Shown: positions 36,692 through 45,649, numbered from the stretch's first letter. The stretch is DNA of 56,478 nt from Candidatus Fredericiella danica (GCA_016713335.1 JADJPH010000046.1:1-56478), one strand, 5' to 3'. Numbers and translations are program-made. Notes: generated by a model from the letters alone, not told the origin.

Positions 36692-39600
36692 CTACCGTTC
36701 AACAAACGGTAAGAAGATGTTGGCGCTGGTGACCTTCACTTTGAATGATTGTTTGGCCAGCGGCGTGACGCCGTTGGTCGCCTGCACAGTGACGGTGTGG
36801 AGACCTACCACGTTAGGGGTCCACTGAATGACGCCGCTCGCGCCGTTGATCACCATGCCTGCGGGTTTCACCAGCAACGAATACACAGGCGAAGGTACGC
36901 CCGAGGCATTGACATCGTAGGTGTATGGCTGACCCGCGACGGTCGTCGTCATTGGGGTCGATGTGATCTGCGGCGCAACTGGCGCACTGTGCACGGTGAG
37001 CACGAACGGCTGTTGCGCGGCCGGGTTGACTCCATTGCTGGCGCCGACCGTGACGGCAAAGTCACCGGTAGCCCCCGGGGTCCATTGGATCACACCGCTT
37101 ACAGGGTCGATTACCATGCCGGGCGGCTTGACCAGTAGTAAGTAGACCGGCGAGGGCGCGCCGATGGCATTGGCATCATAGGTGTACAGTTGGCCGGCCA
37201 CGGCGTCGGTGGGCGGCGTCGACGTAATCTGCGGCGCCTGCGCCGTCGCCTGTACGGTAATGGTGTACGTCTGCCGTGCCGGTGGATCGATGCCATTGGC
37301 AGCTTCAACCGTGACGCCGGCACGCCCGGCCGCGCTCGGCGTCCATTGGATCAGCCCGGTTGTGCCATTGATGGTCATCCCCGCGGGCTTCGCCACCAGG
37401 GCAAAGGTCGGCGCAGGAGCGCCGAAGGCGGCAACGTCGTAGCTGTATGATCGGCCAACGACCGCGGAAGTCCCTGGACTCGTCGTGATTCGCGGTGCGA
37501 TGCGCCAGACCACGTCCACCGGATTCCAGCCAGGATTGATGCCCAGTTGGCCGTAGGCATTCAAGCCCCAGCACCTGGCGGCCCCGGCTTCGGTCACCGC
37601 ACAGCTATGGTTAGAACCGGCAGAAATCGATTCAACGCCGGTCGCAAGACCGGTCACCGCCACCGGCGCCAGGCGGCCGGTCACAGTGCCGTCACCCAGT
37701 TGACCGGAGTTATTGTCCCCCAGCACTGCACCCCCCCACCTTCATCAACCAGCGCGCACGTATGGTACCGGCCGGCAGCAATTGCCTCGACGCCGTCGGT
37801 GAGATTGATGACCGCTACCGGTTTCCAGTAATCAGTCGTCGTGCCGTTGCCCAGTTGGCCGTACAGATTCCATCCCCAGCACTTGATGCCCCCGGCAACT
37901 CTGGCGCAAGAATGGGATTCTCCCGCCGCGATGGACTCGACACCGCTTGCGAGACCAATCACGGCTACCGGCGTCGTGTGATCAGTGGTCGTGCCATTCC
38001 CCAATTGGCCGGTGGCGTTCCACCCCCAACACTTGACGGCGCCGGCCTCGGTCAGCGCACACGTGTGATACCACCCGGCAGCGATGGCTTTTACGCCGCT
38101 CGCAAGACCCGTCACGTCGACCGGCGTTGCGCGATTGATCTTGGTGCCGTCGCCCAACTGGCCATACTCGTTCCAGCCCCAGCACTTCACACCGCCGGCT
38201 GCCGTGACTGCGCAGGTATGCGAGAGCCCGGTGGCCACAGATTGGGCGCCACCCGTCAGGCCAATCACATCCACCGGCGTCCAGTGGTCAGTTGTGGTAC
38301 CGTCACCCAGTTGGCCGTAGCCGTTGTACCCCCAACACGTCACGCCACCCGCCTCGGCCAATGCACAGGTATGGTCGCCGCCGGCCGCAACGCTGCGTAT
38401 CTCGGCGGTAAGCCCGGAGACATCCTGCGGCTTCCAGCGATCGGCCGTCGTGCCAGCCCCCAATTGCCCCCAGAAGTTGTTTCCCCAACACTTCGCACCC
38501 TCTGTGCCCGTCACAGCACAGGTGCTTGCGCTCCCGGCGGAAATGAATTGGACACCACTTGTGAGCGTGCTGACGGACACCGGCGTCGTGACAAAATCTG
38601 CGGTACAGGTACCGAGTTGTCCCTGTTGGTTGAAGCCCCAGCACTTCACGCCGCCCGACGCTGTCAAAGCGCACGTGTGGTAGTTGCCGGCTGAGATTGC
38701 TTGCATCGAGCCAGCCAGGCCAACCACGTTCGTAGGCGTCAGCCGATTGACTGTCGTCCCGTCACCCAGTTGGCCGTAAAGGTTCATCCCCCAGCATTTG
38801 ACGCCGCCGGTCGAATTCACTGCACAGGTGTCGCCGGATCCGGCAGTAATGACTTGAATGCCGCTTGTGATCCCGGTCACGGCCACCGGCGTCCAATGGT
38901 CCGTTTGCGTACCGTCGCCCAGTTGGCCGTAGACGTTGTAGCCCCAACATAGCACGGCGCCGGCGGTTGTCAGGGCGCAGGTGTGCTTGCCTCCGGCAGC
39001 AATTGCCTGTGCACCACTGGCAAGACCGCTGACTTGAACCGGCACCAGGCGGTCAGCATTCGTGCCATCGCCCAATTGACCGTGATCATTGGCGCCCCAG
39101 CACCGCGCGACCGGTTGTGGTCACAGCACACGTGTGCAACTCACCCATGGCCACATTCCGCACGCCGCTGGCCAGACCGCTGACATCGACCGGCGTCAAG
39201 CGGTCAGTCCTGGTGCTGTCACCCAATTGGCCGTATGCGTTGTCGCCCCAGCACTTCATGCCGTTCGCCGACGTCACTGCGCAGGTATGTTCTCCCACAG
39301 CACCGCCACCAGCGGCAACAGACCGGACGCCGCCGGTCAGACCGACCACATCCACCGGCGCCCGCCGATCGGTCTTCGAGCCATCGCCCAGTTGGCCAAA
39401 TGCGTTGTCCCCCCAGCACTTCACGCCACCCGTTGCTGTCACTGCGCAGCTGTGATTGGCGCCTGCCGCGATGGACTGGACGCCACTCGCAAGTCCAGTA
39501 ACAGCGACCGGTGTCCAGCGATCGACAGTGGTGCTGTCTCCTAACTGGCCGGCGCCATTCTCACCCCAACACAGCACGCCGCCCACGGTCGTCAATGCGC

Positions 39601-39799
39601 AGGTGTGCGCACCGCCGGCTGCAACCGCAGTGGCGATGGCCAACACTTCTTGAACTTCCAACGACGCGGCGTCAGCAGTTGGTGGCGCTGGCGCCACCGG
39701 ATCCTGTGCCAACGGAGCAACCACAACGGCGGCGGCGCTTACCGGAATGCCGGCGAGGAGAATGACGACAAGCATGACCAGACCAACAAGGCGGCGCAT
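36692..39799 (-). CDS. Secreted RCC1-repeat protein 2 with three Ig-like (He_PIG-type) domains (frameshifted)
   Basis: This paralogue of the RCC1 protein at 27005-29238 has a classic signal peptide (MRRLVGLVMLVVILLAGIP, then VSAAA). Fourteen RCC1 units follow, with patterns such as HTCALTTAGAVLCWGYNVYG and QLGDGT. The frame shifts near 39100 (repeat 4) and near 37725 (repeat 13), both inside CWG motifs. The last unit ends QLGINPGWNPVDVVW, matching the other paralogue. Three Ig-like domains of about 85 residues then repeat the pattern VAGQPYTYDVNASGVPSPVY and GVIQWTPN. The C-terminus is NIFLPFVER. ATG at 39799 is chosen because GGAG lies seven bases upstream; the ATG at 39820 has no such site. 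Binding partner unknown. Confidence 0.85.
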
Positions 39800-39924
39800 G
39801 GGATCGCTCCGTTCCACCATAGGGAGTCCAAGCGAGATGAGTTCGAATCACAGCCGGCGGGGCCTTTTTTCACTTACGCGAGTGTCAGGCCAAGGTAGCG
39901 CCACAAAACACAAGCGTAAGGAAG

Positions 39925-39953
39925 ATTGTAACGTTTAATTGGCCAAATCGCAA
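39925..39953 (-). promoter_or_regulatory. Sigma-70 promoter for RCC1 protein 2
   Basis: On the minus strand TTGCGA (39953-39948), a 17-base spacer and TACAAT (39930-39925) form a good promoter. The start near 39918 leaves a leader of about 119 bases, similar in length to that of the other RCC1 gene. The remaining gap to 40163 holds the hairpin at 40018-40089 and no gene that I can support. Confidence 0.5.
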
Positions 39954-40017
39954 CAGTGATCAGGACGGGGGGCTATTTGGGATTTTGCGAGGGCGACAAC
40001 ACATGACGATGCAGGAA

Positions 40018-40089
40018 AAGATCCCGGCCTGGGCGGAGGAAGCCCCCCACCTCAACCCGGCAGGGGATCGCCGCCCAGGTCGGGATCTT
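40018..40089 (-). terminator. Long-stem terminator of the doxX-peroxiredoxin operon
   Basis: Two 19-base arms (40018-40036 and 40071-40089) are complementary except for one position, enclosing a 34-base loop that can itself pair through CCCC and GGGG. Read on the minus strand the second arm is followed by CTTTTCC, giving a short U-tract about 140 bases after the peroxiredoxin stop. It is best read as an intrinsic terminator; a structured RNA is less likely. Confidence 0.6.
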
Positions 40090-40162
40090 GGTCAACCAAT
40101 CTCGGCGAGGATGCCACTATCGCGCGGGTGCCATCGTGAAACCGGCGCTGCCGTGTCCGGGG

Positions 40163-40645
40163 TTATCGACCCATACCCTCCATGTTGATCTCATCACCCA
40201 ATGCCAACAACTCTTCATTCGGCGGGATATCGCTCATACTGTGCCCGTAGTGAACATACCGAGCAACACCGGCCTTGTCGATCAGCACCTGCGCCGGCAT
40301 CCGCCCCAGCTTGAACAAATTCACTTCCTGCCCATAGAGCTTCAAAACACTCGCCTTAGGATCGGGCAAACCGATGAAAGGCAACGACTCTTTCGCAAAA
40401 TAATTGGCAAACGCCTTGGCGTCTTCGGGACCGACCACCACGACCTCAATGTCGCGGGCCACGAACTGGGAATAGTCTTGGCGCAACTGCGCCATATGCG
40501 CGCGGCAGAACGGTCAGGCAAAGGTCCTGTTGAAGACCAGCAGCACGTTCTTCTGGCCACGGAAGTCCGCCAGATTGACCAGCTTACCCTGGTAGTCGGC
40601 CAGGCTAAAGTCGGGAGCGTTGTGGTTGAGGGAAACGCGAGCCAT
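40163..40645 (-). CDS. Peroxiredoxin-like (AhpC/TSA) protein with in-frame TGA at the active-site cysteine; candidate selenoprotein
   Basis: This thioredoxin-fold peroxiredoxin is about 160 residues if the TGA at 40516-40514 is read through. The start at 40645 has AGGAG five bases upstream and gives MARVSLNHNAPDFSLADYQG. The active-site region reads LVFNRTFA, TGA, PFCRAHMAQL in one unbroken frame, so the TGA takes the place of the cysteine in the family T-x-x-C motif, three residues before a resolving-type cysteine (UxxC). The frame then continues through VVVVGPEDAKAFANYF and LGRMPAQVLIDKAGV to a normal stop. A hairpin with a G-containing loop lies 25 bases after the TGA. It follows doxX by 22 bases. 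Alternatives are a point error or a true nonsense mutation; no selA/B/C/D genes are in the window. Confidence 0.8.
40479..40494 (-). other. Candidate bacterial SECIS hairpin downstream of the TGA codon
   Basis: On the minus strand UGGCGC (40494-40489), loop AGUU (40488-40485) and GCGCCA (40484-40479) form a perfect six-base-pair stem with a four-base loop. The loop begins 25 bases after the UGA and has G in its second position. Both facts fit the known bacterial SECIS pattern (loop 16-37 bases downstream, G among the first two loop bases). The stem lies in coding sequence for MAQLRQ and could be chance. Confidence 0.4.
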
Positions 40646-40667
40646 TTTTACTCCTGTATCACTGATT

Positions 40668-41069
40668 CTATGAATTTGCGCGCCTGGGGAAGAACACGCG
40701 CCAGCCATCGGTGGACCACAACGCCCAGATCACCAGCACCGGCTGGAAAAACAGGCGGGTGAAGCGGGCCTGATCGGTATCCAGCCCAAAGGCATCGATC
40801 CGATTGACATACTGCGAAATATTGCCCGGAAAGATCAAAATAAAGAACACGGCGACCGCCAGCCCGACCAGCTTGCGCTGCTTGACCCAGAAGATCAGCG
40901 CCAGTCCCAACGCGATCTCCACGATCCCGGACACCACGACCACGAAATCGCCATTGACCGGCAGCCAGGTCGGCACCTGGGCGAGAAACTCTGTCCGGGC
41001 GACAGTCAGGTGGGTGACGCCTGCAAAGAAGAGAAAAGCGCCCAATAGGACCCGAAACACCGTCTTCAC
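40668..41069 (-). CDS. DoxX-family integral membrane protein
   Basis: This 133-residue protein has four membrane helices (VLLGAFLFFAGVTHL, FVVVVSGIVEIALGLALIF, LVGLAVAVFFILIF, LFFQPVLVIWALW), the DoxX/DoxD-like layout. Members take part in thiosulfate oxidation or in thiol-based oxidative-stress complexes at the membrane. Here it directly precedes a peroxiredoxin, which favours a redox-defence role (inferred). The start gives MKTVFRVLLGA. The upstream 185 bases to the next gene contain no clear consensus promoter. Confidence 0.85.
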   Translation of the reverse strand: MKTVFRVLLGAFLFFAGVTHLTVARTEFLAQVPTWLPVNGDFVVVVSGIVEIALGLALIFWVKQRKLVGLAVAVFFILIFPGNISQYVNRIDAFGLDTDQARFTRLFFQPVLVIWALWSTDGWRVFFPRRANS

Positions 41070-41254
41070 GATCGCGTAAAACTTTTTTCGGTCTCGGGTT
41101 GGCGCAATTGAACGTGCCCATCCTCTTTTTGCATCCGATCCCTCTCCTGAACGTGGTGCGCCCGTTCATCCTAATTCGAATTTCGCACAAAAGGGCCAGT
41201 CCGACAAGTTCCAGGATGGCAAGAGGTGGAAGTTGGATTACGTTTTAGGGACAG

Positions 41255-43120
41255 CTACTGCTTCACCCACGAAAGCCATTCGCGTACATCCTCAAAGAAC
41301 TCCCGTGGCTGCGCCGAACTGATCGAGTGACCGGATTCCGGGTAGTGTGGGAAATAGATACTGCGCCTGACGGGTGTCGCCAGATCCTGCAGCGCCCCAG
41401 GCACGTACTCAACGATGATAAAGTCGTCCCGGCTGGCACTGCCTGTTGTAGCATCTGCGGCGTTGATCGCTTCGACGTTCGACACCAGGTCAGTGTAGCG
41501 CAGCAATGAGGGCGGCAGCGCAGGTGGAAAGATCGCCATGTCGTAGTCTGCATCTGTGATCATCGTCTCCACCAACGGCAGATTTTGCAGGAAAAGTTCG
41601 CCGTAGAGCGGGGACTCCGGATCGATGCGATAGCCCGCTGCCGTCGCCTGATTGTCAAAGAAGGCATCATAGATCGCCATGTTGCAATCCACCTGGTATT
41701 CGTCCCAGGGTGGGAGCACACCCAGGACTTGTTCTAGGCTACCCGCTTCAACCCGACGCTTCGGGTCGGGCGTCACCAGTGGGACATCAATGGCGGCCGG
41801 CAGCGTGATTCCTGCCGTCTCCAGCAGTTGGATGGCGGGTCCAACGACAGGAAGATCGCCGCCGATCGGAATCCGTTTCGAAAAGGTCAGATCAGATTCG
41901 CGTTCGGTGCGATAACGGAATGCGCCGGTACGATCTTCAGCAGCAAACCCCGGGATAGCCGTGGCATCCGCGCCAAGCATCTGCGAGAGGGTGGCGATCC
42001 GCGTGATGGTGCGCCCGGCAAAGTCATCGAGTTCTGTGCTCCATGCCCCTGGCTTCGAGACGTTGTAGATGTCCCGATTGCCAAAGAACGTGACCCAAAC
42101 TTGCGCATTCCAATAGGGATCACAAGGGAAGGGGATCCCCAAAGCTGCCTGCATTTCACAAGTCACAAAGGGCACGCGCTCCTCTTCAGCCACCTTGTGG
42201 ACCAGTGATCCAGGCGCCTCATACATTTCACCACTCAAGACCGACGCATATTCGCCCGTCAGTTCCGGTTCGATCAAGATCTGCCGGCCAAACTGCTGTG
42301 CGACGTCTTCAGGCGTGTGCACGCCCTTGTCGTTAGGGTGGATGGTGTCGAGGTGACGTTGGATTTCCGCTACCAACATGAGATCCTGGTAGATGCGCGT
42401 ACCGTCGCCAAAGCGAGGATAGAAGAGCAATTCGTTGAGCAGCGTCGACGCGCGCACGCCGCCGTAGCTTTCAGCCACCAGCACCACTGGGTTGGCCTGA
42501 ATCTCGGGATGGGCGGCTAAGATGCGCAGGAGGGCACGTCCCATTTGCGCGGCATCAATAAACGGATTGAAGTTGCGGGCATCGAAGACTGTCGCCCTCG
42601 CTTCAGGGTTCTCCGGTTGGTCGCCAAGCAAATAAGAAAATCCCGTGTCAGGGGCGTCGAGATAGAGCAGGTTCCCCAATTGCGTCCAACTCAGTGGATT
42701 TGGCGCCAGCGGCTTACCACCCGTGCGTTGCAGGTCGGCACTGTACGGTCCGGTGTTCATGCTCATGAGCATGTCAGATGTCGGGCAGCCCGGGCCACCA
42801 TTAAAAAACACGAAGAGCGGTTTCTTATCCGGTTGGCGATCGGCTGGGTGAAACGAGTAAAAAATGCGGCCCGGCGAGGAAGTAAGTTCAAGCCGGGGAC
42901 CCTCCCCTTGCAGCGTAAAGGTGATTGGCTCGATCTCGATGAATCCGGCTTCACTGTGCAGCGCGGATGGTGGCTGAAGGCCATGTGCCGTGGTGGTAGC
43001 CGCGAGCGCCGATGGCGCAGCCACAGCCGTGCACCCAGCCAGCACGGTGACGATCAATCCCGCACAACAGGCCAAAACAACGCCACGCACCGTTTGACGA
43101 CATCGCAGGTCGCAACTCAT
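41255..43120 (-). CDS. Peptidase S10 (serine carboxypeptidase) family lipoprotein
   Basis: This 621-residue protein is a serine carboxypeptidase-like exopeptidase. The N-terminus is a lipoprotein signal (GLIVTVLAGC, cysteine near residue 30), so the enzyme is exported and lipid-anchored. Family motifs include FVFFNGGPGCPTSDML (oxyanion hole), VVLVAESYGGVRA with the nucleophilic serine, the acidic YDMAIFPP region, and the histidine in YFPHYPESGHSI near the C-terminus. The C-terminal FFEDVREWLSWV helix is also typical. No frameshift. It is divergent from an alpha/beta hydrolase of the same fold. Likely role: degradation of extracellular peptides. Confidence 0.88.
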   Translation of the reverse strand: MSCDLRCRQTVRGVVLACCAGLIVTVLAGCTAVAAPSALAATTTAHGLQPPSALHSEAGFIEIEPITFTLQGEGPRLELTSSPGRIFYSFHPADRQPDKKPLFVFFNGGPGCPTSDMLMSMNTGPYSADLQRTGGKPLAPNPLSWTQLGNLLYLDAPDTGFSYLLGDQPENPEARATVFDARNFNPFIDAAQMGRALLRILAAHPEIQANPVVLVAESYGGVRASTLLNELLFYPRFGDGTRIYQDLMLVAEIQRHLDTIHPNDKGVHTPEDVAQQFGRQILIEPELTGEYASVLSGEMYEAPGSLVHKVAEEERVPFVTCEMQAALGIPFPCDPYWNAQVWVTFFGNRDIYNVSKPGAWSTELDDFAGRTITRIATLSQMLGADATAIPGFAAEDRTGAFRYRTERESDLTFSKRIPIGGDLPVVGPAIQLLETAGITLPAAIDVPLVTPDPKRRVEAGSLEQVLGVLPPWDEYQVDCNMAIYDAFFDNQATAAGYRIDPESPLYGELFLQNLPLVETMITDADYDMAIFPPALPPSLLRYTDLVSNVEAINAADATTGSASRDDFIIVEYVPGALQDLATPVRRSIYFPHYPESGHSISSAQPREFFEDVREWLSWVKQ

Positions 43121-43214
43121 ACATCACCCCGATTTTGCTCTGTTTGAAGTTTTTTGTGGAAGCCGGGCACAGCTGTCCAAGCGGGTGGGGATGGCGCGTT
43201 CGTCTGCAGGTGAA

Positions 43215-43232
43215 GTTTATTATATCATAAAC
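43215..43232. promoter_or_regulatory. AT-rich palindrome between divergent hydrolase genes
   Basis: GTTTAT (43215-43220) and ATAAAC (43227-43232) flank TATATC. On the minus strand the same stretch includes a perfect TATAAT (43223-43218), about 100 bases before the S10 peptidase start, but with no good -35. The island of A+T in a GC-rich region suggests a shared promoter or operator for the two divergent genes. Confidence 0.4.
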
Positions 43233-43274
43233 CCGCTAAAGTACTTTCACCATCACACATCGTGGTCCTACTTT

Positions 43275-44285
43275 ATGTCAATTAACTACCGCCGATTGGC
43301 GCTAACTTCTGGCGTTGCTATGGCTTCCCTTGCGGGCGCAGCGATCGTTGGCCCGCTCCTCGTGCCAATTCCGCCACTGCGAGGGTGCGTCCCGCCACAA
43401 ACATTGGCTGGGGCCGGCAGTCGCTTCATCGATGTGACCTATGCCGGCGACACGCTGTCGGTCCACTACGAGGAGGCAGGCCAGGGTGCGCCGACCTTCC
43501 TCCTGCTGCACGGCTTTGCCGCCAGCACCTTCTCCTGGCGCGAAGTGCTGCCTGCATTTGCCAGATGGGGACGCACCGTCGCCTTTGATCGCCCCGCTTT
43601 TGGTCTGACCGGGCGGCCCATGCCTGAGGACTGGCGCGGCAATTGGATGACGCACAATCCGTACTCGGTCACCGCACAGGCCGAACTCACCGTGGCGCTG
43701 ATGGACCGGCTCGACATCAACCAGGCGATTCTCGTCGGCAACTCGGCCGGCGGCGCCGTCGCCATGCTCGCAGCGCTTGCGTATCCGGAGCGCGTGCAGG
43801 CGTTGGTGCTGATCGACCCGGCGGTCTACCAGGGTGGCAACCCGTCTTCCTTCTTGCGCCGGCTGTTCAATACCCCGCAGATGCGTCACATCGGGCCGTT
43901 GATCGCGCGGAGGATCCAGGGCTGGGGGCGTAATTTCGCCCGGTCCGCCTGGCATGACCCGGCACGCATCACTGAGACAGTTTGGGAGGGCTACTTGAAA
44001 CCACTCCGTGCCCAGGACTGGGATCGGGCCCTCTGGGAACTGACCGCCGCCAACGCGCCAGCAGACCTGCCCCAGCGCCTTTCTGCCTTTACACTGCCGG
44101 TGCTCGTCATCACGGGCGACAATGACCGCATCGTGCCCACGGCCCAAAGCATCCGGCTCGCTGCGGAATTACCAAATGCCGAACTGGTCGTAGTCCCCAA
44201 CTGTGGCCACCTACCCCATGAGGAATGCCCGCAGGCGGTACTGGACGCAATCGAGCGATTTGTTCGCACGCGTTCATGCCTTTAA
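43275..44285 (+). CDS. Alpha/beta hydrolase, membrane-anchored or secreted
   Basis: This 336-residue hydrolase has the catalytic serine in ILVGNSAGGAVAML, aspartate in VITGDNDRIVPTA and histidine in VPNCGHLPHEE, with the oxyanion segment LLLHGFAASTFSWRE. The N-terminus (LALTSGVAMASLAGAAIVG) is hydrophobic and acts as a signal or anchor. The ATG at 43275 is chosen because the longer frame upstream passes through the A+T-rich palindrome and is not protein-like. Substrate unknown (esters, epoxides or haloalkanes are common for the fold). The next readable gene converges from 44562. Confidence 0.85.
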   Translation: MSINYRRLALTSGVAMASLAGAAIVGPLLVPIPPLRGCVPPQTLAGAGSRFIDVTYAGDTLSVHYEEAGQGAPTFLLLHGFAASTFSWREVLPAFARWGRTVAFDRPAFGLTGRPMPEDWRGNWMTHNPYSVTAQAELTVALMDRLDINQAILVGNSAGGAVAMLAALAYPERVQALVLIDPAVYQGGNPSSFLRRLFNTPQMRHIGPLIARRIQGWGRNFARSAWHDPARITETVWEGYLKPLRAQDWDRALWELTAANAPADLPQRLSAFTLPVLVITGDNDRIVPTAQSIRLAAELPNAELVVVPNCGHLPHEECPQAVLDAIERFVRTRSCL

Positions 44286-44351
44286 TATGCACACGCACTC
44301 CTGTATGAAGGATTCTAGCGACATCAAACGCTTTTCTGTCGGAGCAACTCA

Positions 44352-44552
44352 GTGACCGAAATAGCTTCTCAGACCGCCGAACCGGCGCCGCTTCCAAGTC
44401 AGGCTGCGACCGCGCCACAGTACAGCCTGCGCCAGTTCCTGCTGCAGCGTCCAATTAGCACTACAAGCAAGTTCCTGGCATTGCATCCACCATCACGGAA
44501 AAGCAGGGATAGCACTATCGGTGCTATCCCTGCCGGGGCTCGCGACCGGTAG
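44352..44552 (+). pseudogene. Possible truncated gene start (permease-like N-terminus)
   Basis: A GTG at 44352 preceded by GGAG seven bases upstream opens a 66-residue frame. Its first half (SLRQFLLQRPISTTSKFLAL) resembles the cytoplasmic start of sugar ABC permeases, but no membrane helices follow and the rest is low-complexity. It overlaps the hairpin at 44504-44532. It may be the remnant of a deleted gene, or no gene at all. This is the only content seen between 44286 and 44561 besides the hairpin. Confidence 0.25.
44504..44532 (-). terminator. Intrinsic terminator of the SHOCT gene
   Basis: CAGGGATAGCAC (44504-44515) and GTGCTATCCCTG (44521-44532) are perfect 12-base complements with a five-base loop. 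Read on the minus strand the hairpin is followed by CTTTTCC, so it fits a terminator about 30 bases after the SHOCT-protein stop (44562). Confidence 0.7.
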
Positions 44553-44561
44553 GAATGTCGA

Positions 44562-44957
44562 CTAGATGCCCAAAATCTGCTTCTTCTTGGCCTGATACTC
44601 TTCATCCGTCAGCAAGCCCTGCGCCTTCATCACGTTCAACTGCTGAATCTGCTGAGCCTGAGCATCCAAGCTACCAGGGACCGGTCCTGCGGGAGCTACC
44701 GGCGCCGCAGCCTGCTGCGCTGCCAGCGCCTGTTGCTGTGCAGCAAGCTGCGCCTGTTGCGCTTCCAAATCCGCGATCTGCTGCTGCTGCGCAGCATCCT
44801 GGCTGGCGGCTGCTTGCTTGTTTGACCCGCCACTCATGACCGCCTTGGTCGCACCCACCGCTACCGTGGCCGTGCCGGCAATTACCGCGGTCTTAGCCAT
44901 CGTCCCGACCAGGCCGGGTCCCTGGCGTCCTACCTGTACAGTGGGTCCACGTCGCAT
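44562..44957 (-). CDS. SHOCT domain-containing protein
   Basis: This 131-residue protein starts MRRGPTVQVGRQGPG, has a mildly hydrophobic segment (AVIAGTATVAVGATKAVM), then a long Gln/Ala-rich coiled segment (residues about 55-85). It ends in a SHOCT domain (QIQQLNVMKAQGLLTDEEYQ, then AKKKQILGI), a short helical pair often found at protein termini that may drive oligomerisation or recruitment. AGGAG precedes the ATG by nine bases. The adjacent LURP-one-like gene upstream shares strand and orientation, so they may be co-transcribed. Function unknown. Confidence 0.8.
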   Translation of the reverse strand: MRRGPTVQVGRQGPGLVGTMAKTAVIAGTATVAVGATKAVMSGGSNKQAAASQDAAQQQQIADLEAQQAQLAAQQQALAAQQAAAPVAPAGPVPGSLDAQAQQIQQLNVMKAQGLLTDEEYQAKKKQILGI

Positions 44958-45027
44958 AAGTCATTTCTCCTGTTGTGCAAAAAGTGGGTTCCGATGAACC
45001 TTGATCGCCGTCATACGCACCCAGCTT

Positions 45028-45618
45028 CTAGTCCATACACATCTGCTCGACGACGACCGTCAACGCAAGGATCAAGGCATCATCCTCACCAGGTGACACC
45101 TCGATCGTATACGTATCCCGGAGTGTGATCCACCGCTTCGACACTTCAGCACCACGCTTGCCGCGTCGCTCCATGGTGTACTCGTGGTTCAGCAGATTGC
45201 CGCGAATGTCAATATCCGCCCCGTCTGCCATGTTCGCGGTCATGCGGTCACGCAGCGGCGAAACCAGCGTGTTTGATGACGGCTGCGTCGCGCCGCGCGG
45301 GTTTGTGACGGCCATCTTGTCTTTGACCGCAATGACCTTGGACTGAATCTCATAGAGTGCCTGACCGCGCGGATCTTCAAGGATCAGGGTATTGCGCAAG
45401 TGCAATGCCTTGCCATCCACCTTGTATGCCCGGCGACCCTTTTCGGTTTCGATCCAGTAATCGTCGCCGATATCGAAGATCTTTTCCTTCATCTTGTAGC
45501 GATCCGGCGTGCGATCCTCGGCCTTCGCCCCAAGTTTACCTTCTTGCTTGGCATCGCCCCTGCCCAAAGCGCCTGGGCTGTCGTCGCGGTCCTTACCCCT
45601 TGCTCCTAATGGCATCAT
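45028..45618 (-). CDS. LURP-one-related (LOR/Tubby-like fold) family protein
   Basis: The core of this 196-residue protein (RYKMKEKIFDIGDDYWIETE, AYKVDGKALHLRNTLILEDP, LYEIQSKVIAVKDKM) matches the LURP-one-related family, a 12-strand barrel with a central helix related to the Tubby domain. Its biochemical function in bacteria is unknown; a role at membranes or as a scramblase-like protein has been suggested for relatives. A charged, low-complexity N-terminal tail of about 45 residues precedes the fold. ATG at 45618 is chosen because AAGGAGAGA abuts it; the next codon is also ATG. The SHOCT gene lies downstream on the same strand. Confidence 0.82.
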   Translation of the reverse strand: MMPLGARGKDRDDSPGALGRGDAKQEGKLGAKAEDRTPDRYKMKEKIFDIGDDYWIETEKGRRAYKVDGKALHLRNTLILEDPRGQALYEIQSKVIAVKDKMAVTNPRGATQPSSNTLVSPLRDRMTANMADGADIDIRGNLLNHEYTMERRGKRGAEVSKRWITLRDTYTIEVSPGEDDALILALTVVVEQMCMD

Positions 45619-45649
45619 TCTCTCCTTTTGTGTTTCGTTACACGGAAAA

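Noticed and set aside
27109..39700. Regular DNA repeats that could be taken for a CRISPR or tandem repeat array
   Set aside because: The units are about 150 bases, diverged at DNA level and coding for RCC1 blades; spacers and palindromic repeats are absent and no cas gene is present.
40514..40516. TGA in the peroxiredoxin treated as one more frameshift
   Set aside because: The reading frame is identical before and after the codon, so an insertion or deletion cannot explain it; only substitution or recoding can.
40648..41190. Alternative 180-codon minus-strand frame across doxX
   Set aside because: It overlaps the clear DoxX frame out of phase and lacks membrane helices or any recognisable motif.
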